Assembly: GCF_009183815.1 (NCBI RefSeq) | Contig: NZ_WEHX01000001.1 | Span: 60,110 to 124,109 of the forward strand | Source: Sutterella seckii | Lineage (GTDB): Bacteria; Pseudomonadota; Gammaproteobacteria; Burkholderiales; Burkholderiaceae_F | Reading direction: 5' to 3' | DNA: 64,000 nucleotides | Part shown: one piece after another, positions 1 through 9,350 of the stretch | How the letters are laid out: each line of letters begins with the position of its first letter | Position numbering within the stretch: position 1 is the stretch's first letter | Translations under genes and position numbers: made by a program | Notes under the pieces: generated by a model | What the model saw: only the letters and a program-made list of their open reading frames with translations | What the model was told of the DNA's origin: nothing | Database searches by the model: none

Positions 1-741
1 GGCGAGATCGACATGCTCGCGCGCAATACCACCTGGACGATGACCCGGGATGCCAGCACCGGCAACGTCTTCGTCGCTGTTTCCTACTATGACGGTCAGG
101 GCTTCATGGTGCCTGCTTCGCTCGGCGTTAAAAGCGTGAAGGAGCTCGATGGCGCAACGGTCTGCGTGCAGACGGGCACAACCACGGAAAAGACTACGGC
201 GGACTACTTCCATTCGCACGGCATGAAGTACAAGACGGTGGTCTTCGACACGACGGAGGCTACGCAGAGCGCTTTCATTTCCGGGCGCTGCGATGTTTAT
301 ACGACCGACATGTCCGACCTTGCGGGCGTGCGCATGATTGCGCCGGATCCTTCCAAATTCGTCATTCTTCCGGAAACGATTTCCAAGGAACCCCTTGGGC
401 CTGCCGTGCGCCGAGGCGACTGGGAGTGGTTTGAAATCGTTCGCTGGTCCTTCATGGCTTTCCTCGGGGCAGAGGAACTCGGCGTTACTCAGGCGAATGT
501 GGACGACATGCGCAAGAATTCCCGTGATCCGAATGTGATGCGTCTGGTCGGCGCCGGCGAGGATATGGGCAGGATGCTCGGCCTCGACAAGGACTGGTCC
601 TACCGTATCATTAAGCAGGTCGGCAACTACGGCGAATCCTGGACGAAGTATTTCGGTCCGACGAGCCCGCTTAATCTTCCCCGCGGAATGAATCGTCTCT
701 GGACGGACGGCGGCCTCATGTATGCCATGCCGATTCGCTGA
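1..741 (+). CDS. aapJ: Amino-acid ABC transporter substrate-binding protein, 5' partial
   Basis: This is the C-terminal part of a periplasmic solute-binding protein of the polar amino-acid family (SBP_bac_3); the reading frame is open to the left edge. Visible landmarks are the segment VCVQTGTTTEKTTADYF, which fits the ligand-contact region of AapJ/YhdW-type proteins, and the late DANV-type helix region around NVDDMRKNSRDPNVMR followed by an aromatic, Gly-rich end typical of AapJ. It would capture amino acids in the periplasm and deliver them to the two permeases encoded next. A hairpin in the 92-bp gap to the first permease may keep this gene's transcript more abundant than the permease transcript. 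The AapJ subfamily is inferred from the end of the protein and from the Q/M permease pair; the substrate is not known. Confidence 0.85.
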   Translation, partial: GEIDMLARNTTWTMTRDASTGNVFVAVSYYDGQGFMVPASLGVKSVKELDGATVCVQTGTTTEKTTADYFHSHGMKYKTVVFDTTEATQSAFISGRCDVYTTDMSDLAGVRMIAPDPSKFVILPETISKEPLGPAVRRGDWEWFEIVRWSFMAFLGAEELGVTQANVDDMRKNSRDPNVMRLVGAGEDMGRMLGLDKDWSYRIIKQVGNYGESWTKYFGPTSPLNLPRGMNRLWTDGGLMYAMPIR

Positions 742-775
742 TTTGACGGTCTTTTTTCCTTCAGGAACCTGACGA

Positions 776-808
776 AAGGCTCCGGGCAATTTGGCTGCCT
801 GGAGCCTT
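776..808 (+). terminator. Hairpin between binding-protein and permease genes
   Basis: AAGGCTCCGGGCA at 776-788 pairs with TGCCTGGAGCCTT at 796-808 around a short loop. There is only a weak T-rich tail (CTTCTTCG). It is better read as an intercistronic attenuator or 3'-end stabiliser than as a full terminator, because the operon continues. Confidence 0.5.
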
Positions 809-833
809 CTTCGTATTTCCGATCCCGAAAGTT

Positions 834-2009
834 ATGTTTTCTAGAGAGAGCTTCAGCATCGTTCCCGGGGATGATGCTTGGATTTTGCGCGAGAAGATTC
901 GCCGCCGGCGTGAATTTACGCTTCAGGCGGCATTGATCCTTCTTCTCGTTGCTTTCATTGCAGTGCTCGCTTCCAATGTTGAAGCCAATCTTGCAGCGAA
1001 AAATATCAAAAGCGGTTTCCATTTTCTGATGAATCGCGCGGGCTTTGAGATCAGCGATCAGCTGATCCCGTATTCCAGCAATGATCCGCTGTGGAAGGCA
1101 TTTGCGACGGGCATCCTCAATACGCTGAGAGTCTCCGCCTGCACGGTAGTGTCGGCGACAGTACTGGGCGTTGTTGTGGGCCTGATGCGGCTTTCTAGGA
1201 ATGCCGTCGTGCGTTTTCTCGGTATTGCGCATGTTGAGGCTTACCGCAATGTGCCGCTTCTGGTGCTTCTCCTCGCGCTTTATCTGGTGGTGACGGAACT
1301 CCTGCCCGGCGTTCGAGCGGCATTCCACCTGGGCGACTGGGTGTATCTCTCTAAAACCGGCCTTCTTTTCGCCATCCCCGAGATGCAGTGGGCAGGAAGC
1401 ATTGCGGCTCTTGCAGGTCTTGCCGGAGCATTCCTCATCGCCTGGATCATTCGCCGCCGCGAAACCTCGCTCGTTGCCAACTGCTCCGGACTTCTTGCTT
1501 TCGTGCTGGTTTTCGCCTTCGTCTGGGTGATTCTCGGCGTATTTGGCGGCTGGAATCACCCCGTCGCAACGCGCTTTTCCATGTCCGGCGGCGCGCAGCT
1601 TACGCCGGAATTTCTGACGCTTTGGCTTGGACTCACGCTTTATACCTCCGCGATGATTGCGGAAATCGTCCGTGCAGGCGTGGTGTCCGTCAGACCTGCG
1701 CAATGGGATGCAGCTTCGGCGCTTGGATTCCGCACGCGCGAAACGGTGAGCTACATCATCTTTCCGCAGGCAATGCGGCTTATTGTTCCGCCGCTTTCGA
1801 GCCAGTACATGACGCTCACCAAGAATTCTTCACTCGCCGTGATGGTGGGCTACCCGGATCTGGTCAATGTGGGTACGACGGTGATGAACATTACCGGTCA
1901 GGCGCTGGAAGTCATTTGCCTCATCATGGGCGTTTATCTGACGGTGAACATTCTCATCTCCGTCTTCATGAATCAGCTCAATGCCCGCATTATGCGGGCT
2001 CCGCAGTAA
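834..2009 (+). CDS. aapQ: Amino-acid ABC transporter permease, AapQ-like
   Basis: A 391-residue integral membrane permease of the HisM/AapQ type. The N-terminal cytoplasmic stretch is followed by a membrane helix (about residues 30-50), a long periplasmic/insert region, and a C-terminal permease core. The EAA loop that docks the ATPase is visible near residues 290-310 as QWDAASALGFRTRETVSYII followed by FPQAMR. It would form a heterodimeric channel with the next gene. The length is typical for AapQ, which is longer than HisQ-type permeases because of the central insert. It begins after the intercistronic hairpin and ends 10 nt before the partner permease. Confidence 0.9.
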   Translation: MFSRESFSIVPGDDAWILREKIRRRREFTLQAALILLLVAFIAVLASNVEANLAAKNIKSGFHFLMNRAGFEISDQLIPYSSNDPLWKAFATGILNTLRVSACTVVSATVLGVVVGLMRLSRNAVVRFLGIAHVEAYRNVPLLVLLLALYLVVTELLPGVRAAFHLGDWVYLSKTGLLFAIPEMQWAGSIAALAGLAGAFLIAWIIRRRETSLVANCSGLLAFVLVFAFVWVILGVFGGWNHPVATRFSMSGGAQLTPEFLTLWLGLTLYTSAMIAEIVRAGVVSVRPAQWDAASALGFRTRETVSYIIFPQAMRLIVPPLSSQYMTLTKNSSLAVMVGYPDLVNVGTTVMNITGQALEVICLIMGVYLTVNILISVFMNQLNARIMRAPQ

Positions 2010-2019
2010 GGAGACGCTC

Positions 2020-3120
2020 ATGCCGGAAATTCAGATTACGGGCACTCCAGGAGGTCTTTGGGAGCGGCTGCGTGCGAGCTGCTTCTATTCACCCGGGGCA
2101 AGCGTGGTTTCGGTAGTGCTTGGCGCCGTCATCCTTTTCGTCCTCTGCTGGTTCATCAAGTGGGCGGTTCTCGATGCCGTCTGGAGCGCCGACGTTAATG
2201 CCTGCAGGAAAGCTGCGGGCGCCTGCTGGGGCTTTGTAACCGAAAAATGGCGTCTTATTATTTTCGGGCGCTTTCCTTATGAGCTGCAGTGGCGGCCGGC
2301 GCTTGCCACATTCATCATTGTTCTCATGCTCGTCATCTCCGCGGTGCCGTCTCTCTGGTCGCACCGGGGGCTGCGAATGCTTCTCTGGGGGTGGGTCGCA
2401 TCCTTTGCCGCCTTCTTCGTTCTGATGATCGGCGGCATTTTCGGACTGGAAGAAATCAGTACCGACATGTGGGGCGGATTGCCGCTGACGGTGATTCTTA
2501 CACTTCTCGGCATGGCGGCGTCCTCTCCTCTCGGCATTCTTCTTGCCATCGGACGTCGCAGCAGACTGCCCATCATTTCTGCCGTTTCAACAGGCTACAT
2601 CGAACTCGTGCGCGGCGTGCCGCTGATCACCGTGCTGTTCGTTGCGGCTTTCGTCTTTCCACTCCTGATGCCGGAATGGATGAAGGTAGATGCCTTCTGG
2701 CGAGTGACGATCGGCATTACGCTCTTTCAGGCCGCCTATATGGCAGAAACCGTTCGCGGCGGGCTTCAGACCATTCCACGCGGGCAGTTTGCTGCTGCTC
2801 GTTCGCTGGGGCTTACGGAACGGCAGTGCTACACGAGCGTTATTCTTCCTCAGGCCCTGGTAGCGATCATTCCAGCTTTCGTCAACAGCCTTTTGTCCTG
2901 CTTCATGGACACTTCGCTTGTTATGGTAGTCTCGATGTACGACCTTACCGGGTCGCTCAAGCTTGCGCTTGGGGATGCCCTCTGGAGGCCCTATTTCATT
3001 GAAGGCTACGCTTTCATCGTGATGGTCTATTTTGTCTCGAGCTTCATCATTTCGCGCTACAGCCAGTGGCTGGAAGGAAGGCTTCAGGGGATAAAGTCGC
3101 GCCGTACTATTCAAATTTGA
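2020..3120 (+). CDS. aapM: Amino-acid ABC transporter permease, AapM-like
   Basis: A 366-residue permease partner of AapQ. I chose the ATG at 2020 because AAGGAG lies 8 nt upstream; an in-frame ATG at 1981 lies inside aapQ and has no ribosome site. Several hydrophobic helices precede a conserved core containing ELVRGVPLITVLF and the EAA motif around QFAAARSLGLTERQCYTSVI, both characteristic of the HisM family. Normally an AapP ATPase follows; here the next gene is an unrelated AtaL-like protein, so the ATPase must be encoded elsewhere or has been lost. Confidence 0.9.
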   Translation: MPEIQITGTPGGLWERLRASCFYSPGASVVSVVLGAVILFVLCWFIKWAVLDAVWSADVNACRKAAGACWGFVTEKWRLIIFGRFPYELQWRPALATFIIVLMLVISAVPSLWSHRGLRMLLWGWVASFAAFFVLMIGGIFGLEEISTDMWGGLPLTVILTLLGMAASSPLGILLAIGRRSRLPIISAVSTGYIELVRGVPLITVLFVAAFVFPLLMPEWMKVDAFWRVTIGITLFQAAYMAETVRGGLQTIPRGQFAAARSLGLTERQCYTSVILPQALVAIIPAFVNSLLSCFMDTSLVMVVSMYDLTGSLKLALGDALWRPYFIEGYAFIVMVYFVSSFIISRYSQWLEGRLQGIKSRRTIQI

Positions 3121-3127
3121 TTCGTTT

Positions 3128-3634
3128 ATGAAATTTCATGAGCACATCATCCGGGCATCCATCCCGGAGCTTCTCTTTGTTCTTACCCGCGAGGATCTCG
3201 CGCGCGGCATCGCCGATTTCGCGCGGCATCCGGAAAACTATATCGAGGAAGTAAGCGGCTCCCGCATTACGAAGGCGGAGGTTCCGGGAAAAACGCCGGG
3301 ATCCGTGACCTTCGGGAGAGAGATCAGCTTCGGAACGCTGAAGTTCGAGGAAGAAATTGAACTTTCGGCGGACGGGAGCTATCACGCGCATATTGATGCC
3401 GATGGTCCACGGCCGGCATCGGATTTCAGCATGACGATTGAGGAGCCTGAAAAGGGAAGCCTTTTCGTGCGCTTTACCTATCATGAAGATCGCGAGCCGC
3501 CGCAGAAGGAAACGCATCAGGAGGCTCAGCTCAATCAGCTCAGACGTCTTGCATACGAAAGCAAGGACCGGAGCATTCTTGTGAAGATTCTTGATGATCT
3601 CGTTGAGCTCAAGGCGCATGAGGCACACGCTTAA
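3128..3634 (+). CDS. AtaL-like SRPBCC-fold protein (DUF1857 type)
   Basis: A soluble 168-residue protein starting 7 nt after aapM, probably cotranscribed with the transporter. The N-terminus, with LTREDLARGIADFARHPENY, resembles the AtaL-like/DUF1857 family, which has a START-like (SRPBCC) hydrophobic-pocket fold; alternating strands and a C-terminal helix (QEAQLNQLRRLAYESKDRSI) fit that fold. There is no signal peptide or membrane segment. Family members are mostly uncharacterised, so I assign no reaction. Operon position hints at a link to amino-acid uptake, but that is only inference. Confidence 0.6.
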   Translation: MKFHEHIIRASIPELLFVLTREDLARGIADFARHPENYIEEVSGSRITKAEVPGKTPGSVTFGREISFGTLKFEEEIELSADGSYHAHIDADGPRPASDFSMTIEEPEKGSLFVRFTYHEDREPPQKETHQEAQLNQLRRLAYESKDRSILVKILDDLVELKAHEAHA

Positions 3635-3656
3635 AGCGAGTCTTCTCTATTATTCG

Positions 3657-3698
3657 ACGCCCGGATGAGGCAAAAGGCCTTTCCGGGCGTTTCTTTTA
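3657..3698 (+). terminator. Rho-independent terminator after the transporter operon
   Basis: ACGCCCGGA (3657-3665) pairs with TCCGGGCGT (3682-3690), with a second inner stem AGGC/GCCT, followed by TTCTTTT. It separates the amino-acid transporter operon from tex. Confidence 0.8.
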
Positions 3699-3717
3699 AC
3701 CGCAGAGTTTTCGAAAG

Positions 3718-6030
3718 ATGACCGACATGCTCAGTGCGCGTATCTGCGCTCATATTGCCGAAGAAATTGCGGCGCGCTCCTCCCAGGTGGAAGCGGCCGT
3801 CAGACTTCTCGACGAAGGCGCAACCGTGCCTTTTATCGCCCGCTACCGCAAGGAAATGACCGGCGGACTCACGGATGCACAGCTGCGGACGCTCGAAGAG
3901 CGTCTTGTGTATCTCAGAGAGCTTAATGATCGTCGAGAGACAATCCTTGCCGCAATTGATGCTCAGGGGAAGCTCGATGATGCTTTGAAGGAGCGCCTTC
4001 TGAAGGCAGAGACCAAGCAGGAGCTTGAAGACCTCTATGCGCCCTATAAGAGCAAGCGCCGCACGCGCGCGGCCATTGCGAAGGAAGCGGGGCTGGAGCC
4101 TCTCGCAGAGAAGCTTCTCGCGAACCGGACGCTGGATCCGCTTCGTGAGGCGGCCGCCTTCGTCAATGCCGAAAAGGGTTTTGCCGATGCGCAGGCAGCG
4201 CTTAACGGCGCGAGAGACATTCTTGCTGAACGCTTCAGTCTCGATGCGAAGCTGAGAGAAAATCTGCGCGCCTTCATGTCTGCGCGGGGAGAGCTCGTCT
4301 CTCGTCTCGTGGAAGCGGAAAAAGAAAAGGCGGAAAAATTCCGTGATTATTTCGATTTTCGGGAATCGCTCTCGAAAGTCCCGTCGCACCGTGCGCTTGC
4401 CGTTCTTCGCGGCCGCCGGGAGGGTTTCCTTACGGTGTCTGTGGAGCTGCCTGCCGAAGATGAGGCGCTTGATCCTCATCCCGCGGAAGCGCGGCTTGCC
4501 GATCTTCTCGGCATCAGCCGAACCGGGCGCGCCGCAGATATGTGGCTCCTTACCGTCTGCCGCTGGACATGGCGCGTGAAGCTTCGTCTTTCCATTGAGG
4601 GCGATCTTCTTGAAGAGCTTCGGGAGCGTGCAGAAGAAACGGCAATCGGCGTCTTTGGAGAAAATCTGCGCGACCTGCTTCTTGCAGCACCTGCCGGACA
4701 CCATGCCGTTCTTGGTCTTGATCCGGGCTTCCGTACGGGCGTCAAAGCCGCAGTCATTGACGACACGGGCCGCGTGCTCGCGCATGATGTTCTCATGATG
4801 CACGGGTCCGACGCCGCGCGCGAAGCTTCAAAGCTGAAGCTTCTGAAGATGCTTGAGCCTTACAGAATCGCCTTCATTGCGATCGGAAACGGGACTGCAA
4901 GCCGTGAGACTTCGGCCGTTGTCGGCGAGGTTCTGCGCGCGCACCCGGAAGTCAAGGCTCAGCGCGTCATCGTCAGCGAGGCGGGTGCTTCCGTTTACTC
5001 CGCCTCAGAACTTGCCAGTGAGGAGCTTCCAGAGCTTGACGTCAGCTACCGCGGGGCAGTCTCGATTGCAAGGCGCCTTCAGGATCCGCTGGCTGAACTC
5101 GTGAAGATCGATCCCAAGGCAATCGGCGTGGGTCAGTACCAGCACGATGTGGATCATCAGAAGCTTGAGCGCCGTCTCTCTGCGGTTGTTGAAGACTGCG
5201 TTAATTTCGTCGGCGTCGACGTCAACACGGCAAGTCCTCAGCTTTTAAGTCATATTGCCGGTCTTACGCGCCGCGTCGCGCAGGAAATCGTTGCTTATCG
5301 CGAAAAGAACGGCGCTTTCCGTGATCGCGAGGCGCTGCGCAAGGTGCCTTATCTCGGGGATGCGCGCTTTTTGCAGGCCGCAGGGTTCCTGCGCATCCAT
5401 CGCGGGGCAAATCCGCTGGATGGTACGGGCGTTCATCCGGAATCCTATTCGGTTGTGGCGAAAATGGTTGCGCGGCTTAAGCTCAGAAGCGTGCGGGAGC
5501 TTATGGGCAATGAAGCGCTCCTCGGGAAGATCCGGGCGGCGGATTATGCCGATGAAAAATTCGGTGCGCCCACCGTGCTTGACATCATCCGTGAGCTTGA
5601 GAAGCCTGAGCGAGACCCAAGAGCTGAATTTAAAACGGCTGAATTTAAGGATGACATCCAAACCATTGAGGACCTCCATCCGGGAATGAAGCTTGAGGGT
5701 GTGGTTGCCAATGTCGCAGCCTTCGGCGCTTTCGTTGATGTCGGCGTGCATGTGAACGGGCTTGTTCACGTGTCTGCGCTCGCGGACCATTTTGTGAAGG
5801 ATCCGTTCAAGGAAGTGCGTGTAGGGCAGGTGGTTAAGGTGACGGTGCTCGATGTGGATGCAGCGCGCCAGCGCATCTCGCTTTCGATGCGCTCGGACGG
5901 GACTGCAGGGGCCGGTGCTTCGAGGGGTGCGTCGCGGCAGGCGAAGGGCGTCAGCCGGGATCGATCTGACCGGGGAAATGCCGGGACCAATACTGCGCTC
6001 GGCGCTGCTTTTGCGAAGCTTCGCCGCTGA
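3718..6030 (+). CDS. tex: Transcription accessory protein Tex
   Basis: A 770-residue nucleic-acid-binding protein of the Tex family. In order there is the helical Tex N-domain (about 10-200), a YqgF-like RNase H fold starting near 330 (GLDPGFRTGVKAAVIDD), a helix-hairpin-helix region near 490-560 (VDVNTASPQLLSHIAGL), and an S1 RNA-binding domain near 655-725 (GVVANVAAFGAFVDVGVHVN). A basic, Gly/Arg/Ser-rich tail follows. Length and order match full-length Tex. It is cytoplasmic and is thought to influence transcription and RNA handling; the precise biochemical role remains uncertain. It sits alone between two terminators. Confidence 0.97.
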   Translation: MTDMLSARICAHIAEEIAARSSQVEAAVRLLDEGATVPFIARYRKEMTGGLTDAQLRTLEERLVYLRELNDRRETILAAIDAQGKLDDALKERLLKAETKQELEDLYAPYKSKRRTRAAIAKEAGLEPLAEKLLANRTLDPLREAAAFVNAEKGFADAQAALNGARDILAERFSLDAKLRENLRAFMSARGELVSRLVEAEKEKAEKFRDYFDFRESLSKVPSHRALAVLRGRREGFLTVSVELPAEDEALDPHPAEARLADLLGISRTGRAADMWLLTVCRWTWRVKLRLSIEGDLLEELRERAEETAIGVFGENLRDLLLAAPAGHHAVLGLDPGFRTGVKAAVIDDTGRVLAHDVLMMHGSDAAREASKLKLLKMLEPYRIAFIAIGNGTASRETSAVVGEVLRAHPEVKAQRVIVSEAGASVYSASELASEELPELDVSYRGAVSIARRLQDPLAELVKIDPKAIGVGQYQHDVDHQKLERRLSAVVEDCVNFVGVDVNTASPQLLSHIAGLTRRVAQEIVAYREKNGAFRDREALRKVPYLGDARFLQAAGFLRIHRGANPLDGTGVHPESYSVVAKMVARLKLRSVRELMGNEALLGKIRAADYADEKFGAPTVLDIIRELEKPERDPRAEFKTAEFKDDIQTIEDLHPGMKLEGVVANVAAFGAFVDVGVHVNGLVHVSALADHFVKDPFKEVRVGQVVKVTVLDVDAARQRISLSMRSDGTAGAGASRGASRQAKGVSRDRSDRGNAGTNTALGAAFAKLRR

Positions 6031-6057
6031 TGAGATGACTCAGAAATAACGAAGAAG

Positions 6058-6092
6058 AAAAGCCTCAGACTCTCAAGGAATCTGAGGCTTTT
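6058..6092. terminator. Bidirectional terminator between tex and uraA
   Basis: AAAAGCCTCAGA (6058-6069) and TCTGAGGCTTTT (6081-6092) form a perfect stem with A and T tracts on both sides, so it can serve the two converging genes. Confidence 0.9.
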
Positions 6093-6123
6093 CTCAACAG
6101 GAAGTCAGAAGATGCAGCCGGGC

Positions 6124-7464
6124 TTACTGTGATTTCCCGTCAAGGTCGGCTTCATGGGGCTCAGGTTCCTTTTCGCCCTGAACGTGGCGTTCGCCGAGTT
6201 CCATGAGCGCATTGAGGATGATGGCTCCAAATGTAGCCGTGCCGATGCCGCCGAGCGTGAAGCTTCCGATATGGATCGTGAAGTCGCCGGCGCCAAGGAT
6301 CAGCGTGACGGCAGCAACGATCAGATTGCGGTTGTCGCCGAAGTCCACATGGTTGACCACCCAAACGCGGGCGCCAGCGACGGCAATGAGGCCGAAGACG
6401 ACGATGGAGGTGCCGCCGAGAATCGGCTGCGGAATTGTCTGAATGACGGCGCCGAATTTAGGCGAGAAGCCTAGGATGATCGCAAAGACTGCGGCAACCG
6501 GGAAGAGCAGAGTCGAGTAGACGCGGGTCGCCGCCATGACGCCGATGTTTTCGCCGTAAGTCGTCACGCCCGTGCCGCCGAAGCTTGCGGAAAACATTGT
6601 CGCAAGACCATCGCCGAGGAAGGCGCGCCCCATATAAGGGTCAAGGTTGCGGCCGGTCATTGCCGTTACTGCCTTGATGTGGCCGAGATTTTCGCCAACG
6701 AGAATGATGACGACCGGTGCGATGAGCGTAATGGCGGAGATGGAGAAAACCGGAGTCTCGAACTGCGGGATGCCGAACCAGGCGGCTTCGGCGATGCGTC
6801 CGAAATTGATCGGCGTGCCGCCTAGCCCGAGGCCGTTCGTAAGAATGGCGTAGATCGCATAGGCGAGCGAGAGGCCAACGAGAATCAGAAGCTTTTGAAT
6901 GAGCCCGCGCGTATAAACGGCAACGCCGCCTACGCAGATCACCGTGAGGATGGCAATCCAGGCGTCAAAGTCCGTGGGACCCACGCTCTTGACGGCAGTA
7001 GGCGCGAGGTTGAGGCCGATGACCGCGACGACGGCGCCGGTAACGACCGGAGGCATAAGCCGTTCGATCCATTTGACGCCGGTGCTCATGACGATGAGGC
7101 CCACGGCGCAATAAATGAGGCCGCAGATGATGATGCCGCCGAGCGCCACGGGAATATTGGGATTAGGTCCCGAACCCGCAGCGTATCCCGTTGCAGCAAT
7201 GACCACGCCGATGAAGGCAAAGGACGAGCCCAGGTAGCTCGGTACATGGCCGCCCACGAGGACGAAAAAAATGAGCGTGCCGAGGCCGCTCATCAGAATG
7301 GCGAGATTGGGATCAAACCCCATAAGGAGCGGCGCCAGAACAGTGGAGCCGAACATGGCAACGACGTGCTGCACGCCGAGTGCAAGCGTCTGGCCTGCAG
7401 GCAGGCGCTCATCCGGGGCAATGGTTCCGGAAGTCTTCAGCTTCCAGCTGGGAAAGTAACTCAT
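6124..7464 (-). CDS. uraA: Uracil/xanthine permease (NCS2 family)
   Basis: A 446-residue inner-membrane nucleobase:cation symporter-2. Most of the protein is hydrophobic helix, ending in a charged tail. Family marks include HVVAMFGSTVLAPLLMGFDP near the N-terminus, VGENLGHIKAVTAMTGRNLDP in the middle (substrate-contacting Glu in the GEN/GH segment of UraA) and SFGGTGVTTYGENIGVMAAT, the NCS2 signature around transmembrane segment 10. It most resembles the UraA/RutG branch, so uracil is the likeliest substrate, with xanthine possible. It is a single gene, divergent from prfC and convergent with tex. Confidence 0.92.
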   Translation of the reverse strand: MSYFPSWKLKTSGTIAPDERLPAGQTLALGVQHVVAMFGSTVLAPLLMGFDPNLAILMSGLGTLIFFVLVGGHVPSYLGSSFAFIGVVIAATGYAAGSGPNPNIPVALGGIIICGLIYCAVGLIVMSTGVKWIERLMPPVVTGAVVAVIGLNLAPTAVKSVGPTDFDAWIAILTVICVGGVAVYTRGLIQKLLILVGLSLAYAIYAILTNGLGLGGTPINFGRIAEAAWFGIPQFETPVFSISAITLIAPVVIILVGENLGHIKAVTAMTGRNLDPYMGRAFLGDGLATMFSASFGGTGVTTYGENIGVMAATRVYSTLLFPVAAVFAIILGFSPKFGAVIQTIPQPILGGTSIVVFGLIAVAGARVWVVNHVDFGDNRNLIVAAVTLILGAGDFTIHIGSFTLGGIGTATFGAIILNALMELGERHVQGEKEPEPHEADLDGKSQ

Positions 7465-7590
7465 CTCAATTGGACCTCAGAAAATGGGCAAACGGCTCCA
7501 TTCTAAATCGATCCGTAACGAAATATTTCGCTTCGTTTTTCCGCTGAGGACATGACGCGCTCCGAATGGTGCGTAAGTGCCGAGAAGGCT

Positions 7591-7599
7591 TGCTAAAAT
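7591..7599 (+). promoter_or_regulatory. Candidate extended -10 for prfC
   Basis: TGCTAAAAT fits an extended -10 (TGN + TAAAAT), about 48 nt before the prfC start. No convincing -35 hexamer is seen 17 nt upstream, as often happens with extended -10 promoters. Confidence 0.4.
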
Positions 7600-7647
7600 A
7601 AGCAGCTTTTCGTTTGCGCGGTTCGAGCATTAGAGGCGAGCCCGCAG

Positions 7648-9282
7648 ATGCCTGATTTCACACTCATTCGATCGTTTCACATGACGAGTCCCAATCCGGC
7701 GCTGGTGCGCGACGTCGAGGCACGCCGTACTTTCGCCATCATTTCCCACCCTGACGCCGGTAAGACGACGCTCACGGAAAAACTTCTTCTTTTCGGCGGC
7801 GCCATCCAGATGGCGGGTGCTGTAAAGGGCCGCAAGGCGGCGCGCCATGCCACTTCCGACTGGATGGAGGTGGAAAAGCAGCGCGGCATTTCGGTGACGA
7901 GCTCTGTGATGCAGTTCCATTACCGCGACCATGTCATCAACCTGCTCGACACCCCGGGCCACGAGGACTTTTCAGAAGATACGTACCGCGTGCTGACGGC
8001 GGTCGACGCTGCAGTGATGGTGATCGATGCCGCCAAGGGCGTTGAGGCGCAGACCATCAAGCTTCTTGAAGTCTGCCGCATGCGCAACACCCCGATCATC
8101 ACGTTCATCAATAAGTTTGACCGTGAAGTTCGGGATCCGCTTGATCTTCTCTCTGAAATCGAGCAGGTTCTGAAGCTGCAGTGCGTTCCCATCACCTGGC
8201 CGATCGGCATGGGAAAGACCTTCCGCGGCGTTTTTTCGCTGGTGAAGAATCATCTCGTGCGCTTTACGCCGGGCGAAGACCGGCTTACGAGTGATCGTGA
8301 GCTGATTGAAGGGCTCGACAACCCTGAGCTCGATGAGCTTTTTCCGATGGAAATGCCCTATGTGCGCGAGTCGATTGAGCTCGTCCAGGGGGCGACGGAT
8401 CCCTTTGACCTCAAGCGATTCCTCGCTGCCGAGCAGAGCCCGGTCTTCTTCGGTTCCGGTGTCAACAACTTCGGCGTCGAAGATGTCCTCAATGCACTCG
8501 TCGACTGGGCGCCTCCGCCCCAGCCCCGGGATGCCGGCGTGCGCATGGTTGAACCCGATGAGACGCCGTTCACGGGCTTCGTCTTCAAGATCCAGGCCAA
8601 TATGGATCCCCGTCACCGCGACAGAATTGCATTCTTCCGCGTGTGTTCCGGGCGCTATCAGCCCGGGATGAAGACCTACCATGTCCGTGAAGGACGCGAG
8701 ATGAAGATCCCCAATGCGCTTACCTTCATGGCGCAGGATCGCGTCATCATGACGGACGCCGTGGCCGGAGACATCATCGGCATTTACAACCACGGGCAGC
8801 TTCATATCGGCGATACGCTCACTTCTGGTGAGAAGCTGCAGTTCACGGGCATCCCGAACTTTGCGCCGGAACTCTTCCGTGCCGCTCGAAGCAAGGACCC
8901 CTTCAAAGCCAAGCAGCTTCAGAAGGGCCTTCAGGAATTGGGCGAAGAAGGCGCCATCCAGGTCTTCACCGGCGAATTCGGCAACATCATGCTCGGCGCC
9001 GTCGGGCAGCTGCAGTTTGAAATTGTTGCCCAGCGTCTCGCGGATGAATACAAGGTCGATGCGATCTACGAATCGACGGATGTTTCGACCGCGCGCTGGC
9101 TCTCCTTCCCGGATGAGAAGACAAAGCGCGACTTCGAGGCGGAGCAGGCTGCAAGGCTCGCAACGGATGTGAACGGCAACGAGGTTTATCTTGCAACGTC
9201 GATCTACAACCTTGAGACGACGATGAAGCACTGGCCGCAGGTAACCTTCCACACCACGCGTGAAATGAACCAGATCTTCTAA
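7648..9282 (+). CDS. prfC: Peptide chain release factor 3
   Basis: A 544-residue translational GTPase that removes RF1/RF2 from post-termination ribosomes. G1 is [13 protein letters not shown] near residue 33, G2 lies in [15 protein letters not shown]3 is [14 protein letters not shown] and G4 is NKFDRE. Domains II and III follow, with [22 protein letters not shown] diagnostic for RF3. I kept the ATG at 7648, preceded by a GAGGCGAG ribosome site; the next ATG at 7681 lacks one. Length (E. coli RF3 is about 529) is normal apart from a short N-terminal extension. Confidence 0.97.
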   Translation: MPDFTLIRSFHMTSPNPALVRDVEARRTFAIISHPDAGKTTLTEKLLLFGGAIQMAGAVKGRKAARHATSDWMEVEKQRGISVTSSVMQFHYRDHVINLLDTPGHEDFSEDTYRVLTAVDAAVMVIDAAKGVEAQTIKLLEVCRMRNTPIITFINKFDREVRDPLDLLSEIEQVLKLQCVPITWPIGMGKTFRGVFSLVKNHLVRFTPGEDRLTSDRELIEGLDNPELDELFPMEMPYVRESIELVQGATDPFDLKRFLAAEQSPVFFGSGVNNFGVEDVLNALVDWAPPPQPRDAGVRMVEPDETPFTGFVFKIQANMDPRHRDRIAFFRVCSGRYQPGMKTYHVREGREMKIPNALTFMAQDRVIMTDAVAGDIIGIYNHGQLHIGDTLTSGEKLQFTGIPNFAPELFRAARSKDPFKAKQLQKGLQELGEEGAIQVFTGEFGNIMLGAVGQLQFEIVAQRLADEYKVDAIYESTDVSTARWLSFPDEKTKRDFEAEQAARLATDVNGNEVYLATSIYNLETTMKHWPQVTFHTTREMNQIF

Positions 9283-9298
9283 TTCATTCGCCCTCAAT

Positions 9299-9340
9299 AA
9301 GAAACCCGGATGCTTTCAATGGCGATCCGGGTTTCTTTTT
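9299..9340. terminator. Bidirectional terminator between prfC and hydF
   Basis: AAGAAACCCGGAT (9299-9311) pairs with ATCCGGGTTTCTT (9325-9337) and is followed by a T tract on the plus strand; the A-rich left arm also gives U residues to minus-strand transcripts. Confidence 0.9.
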
Positions 9341-9350
9341 TCTGCTTCCG

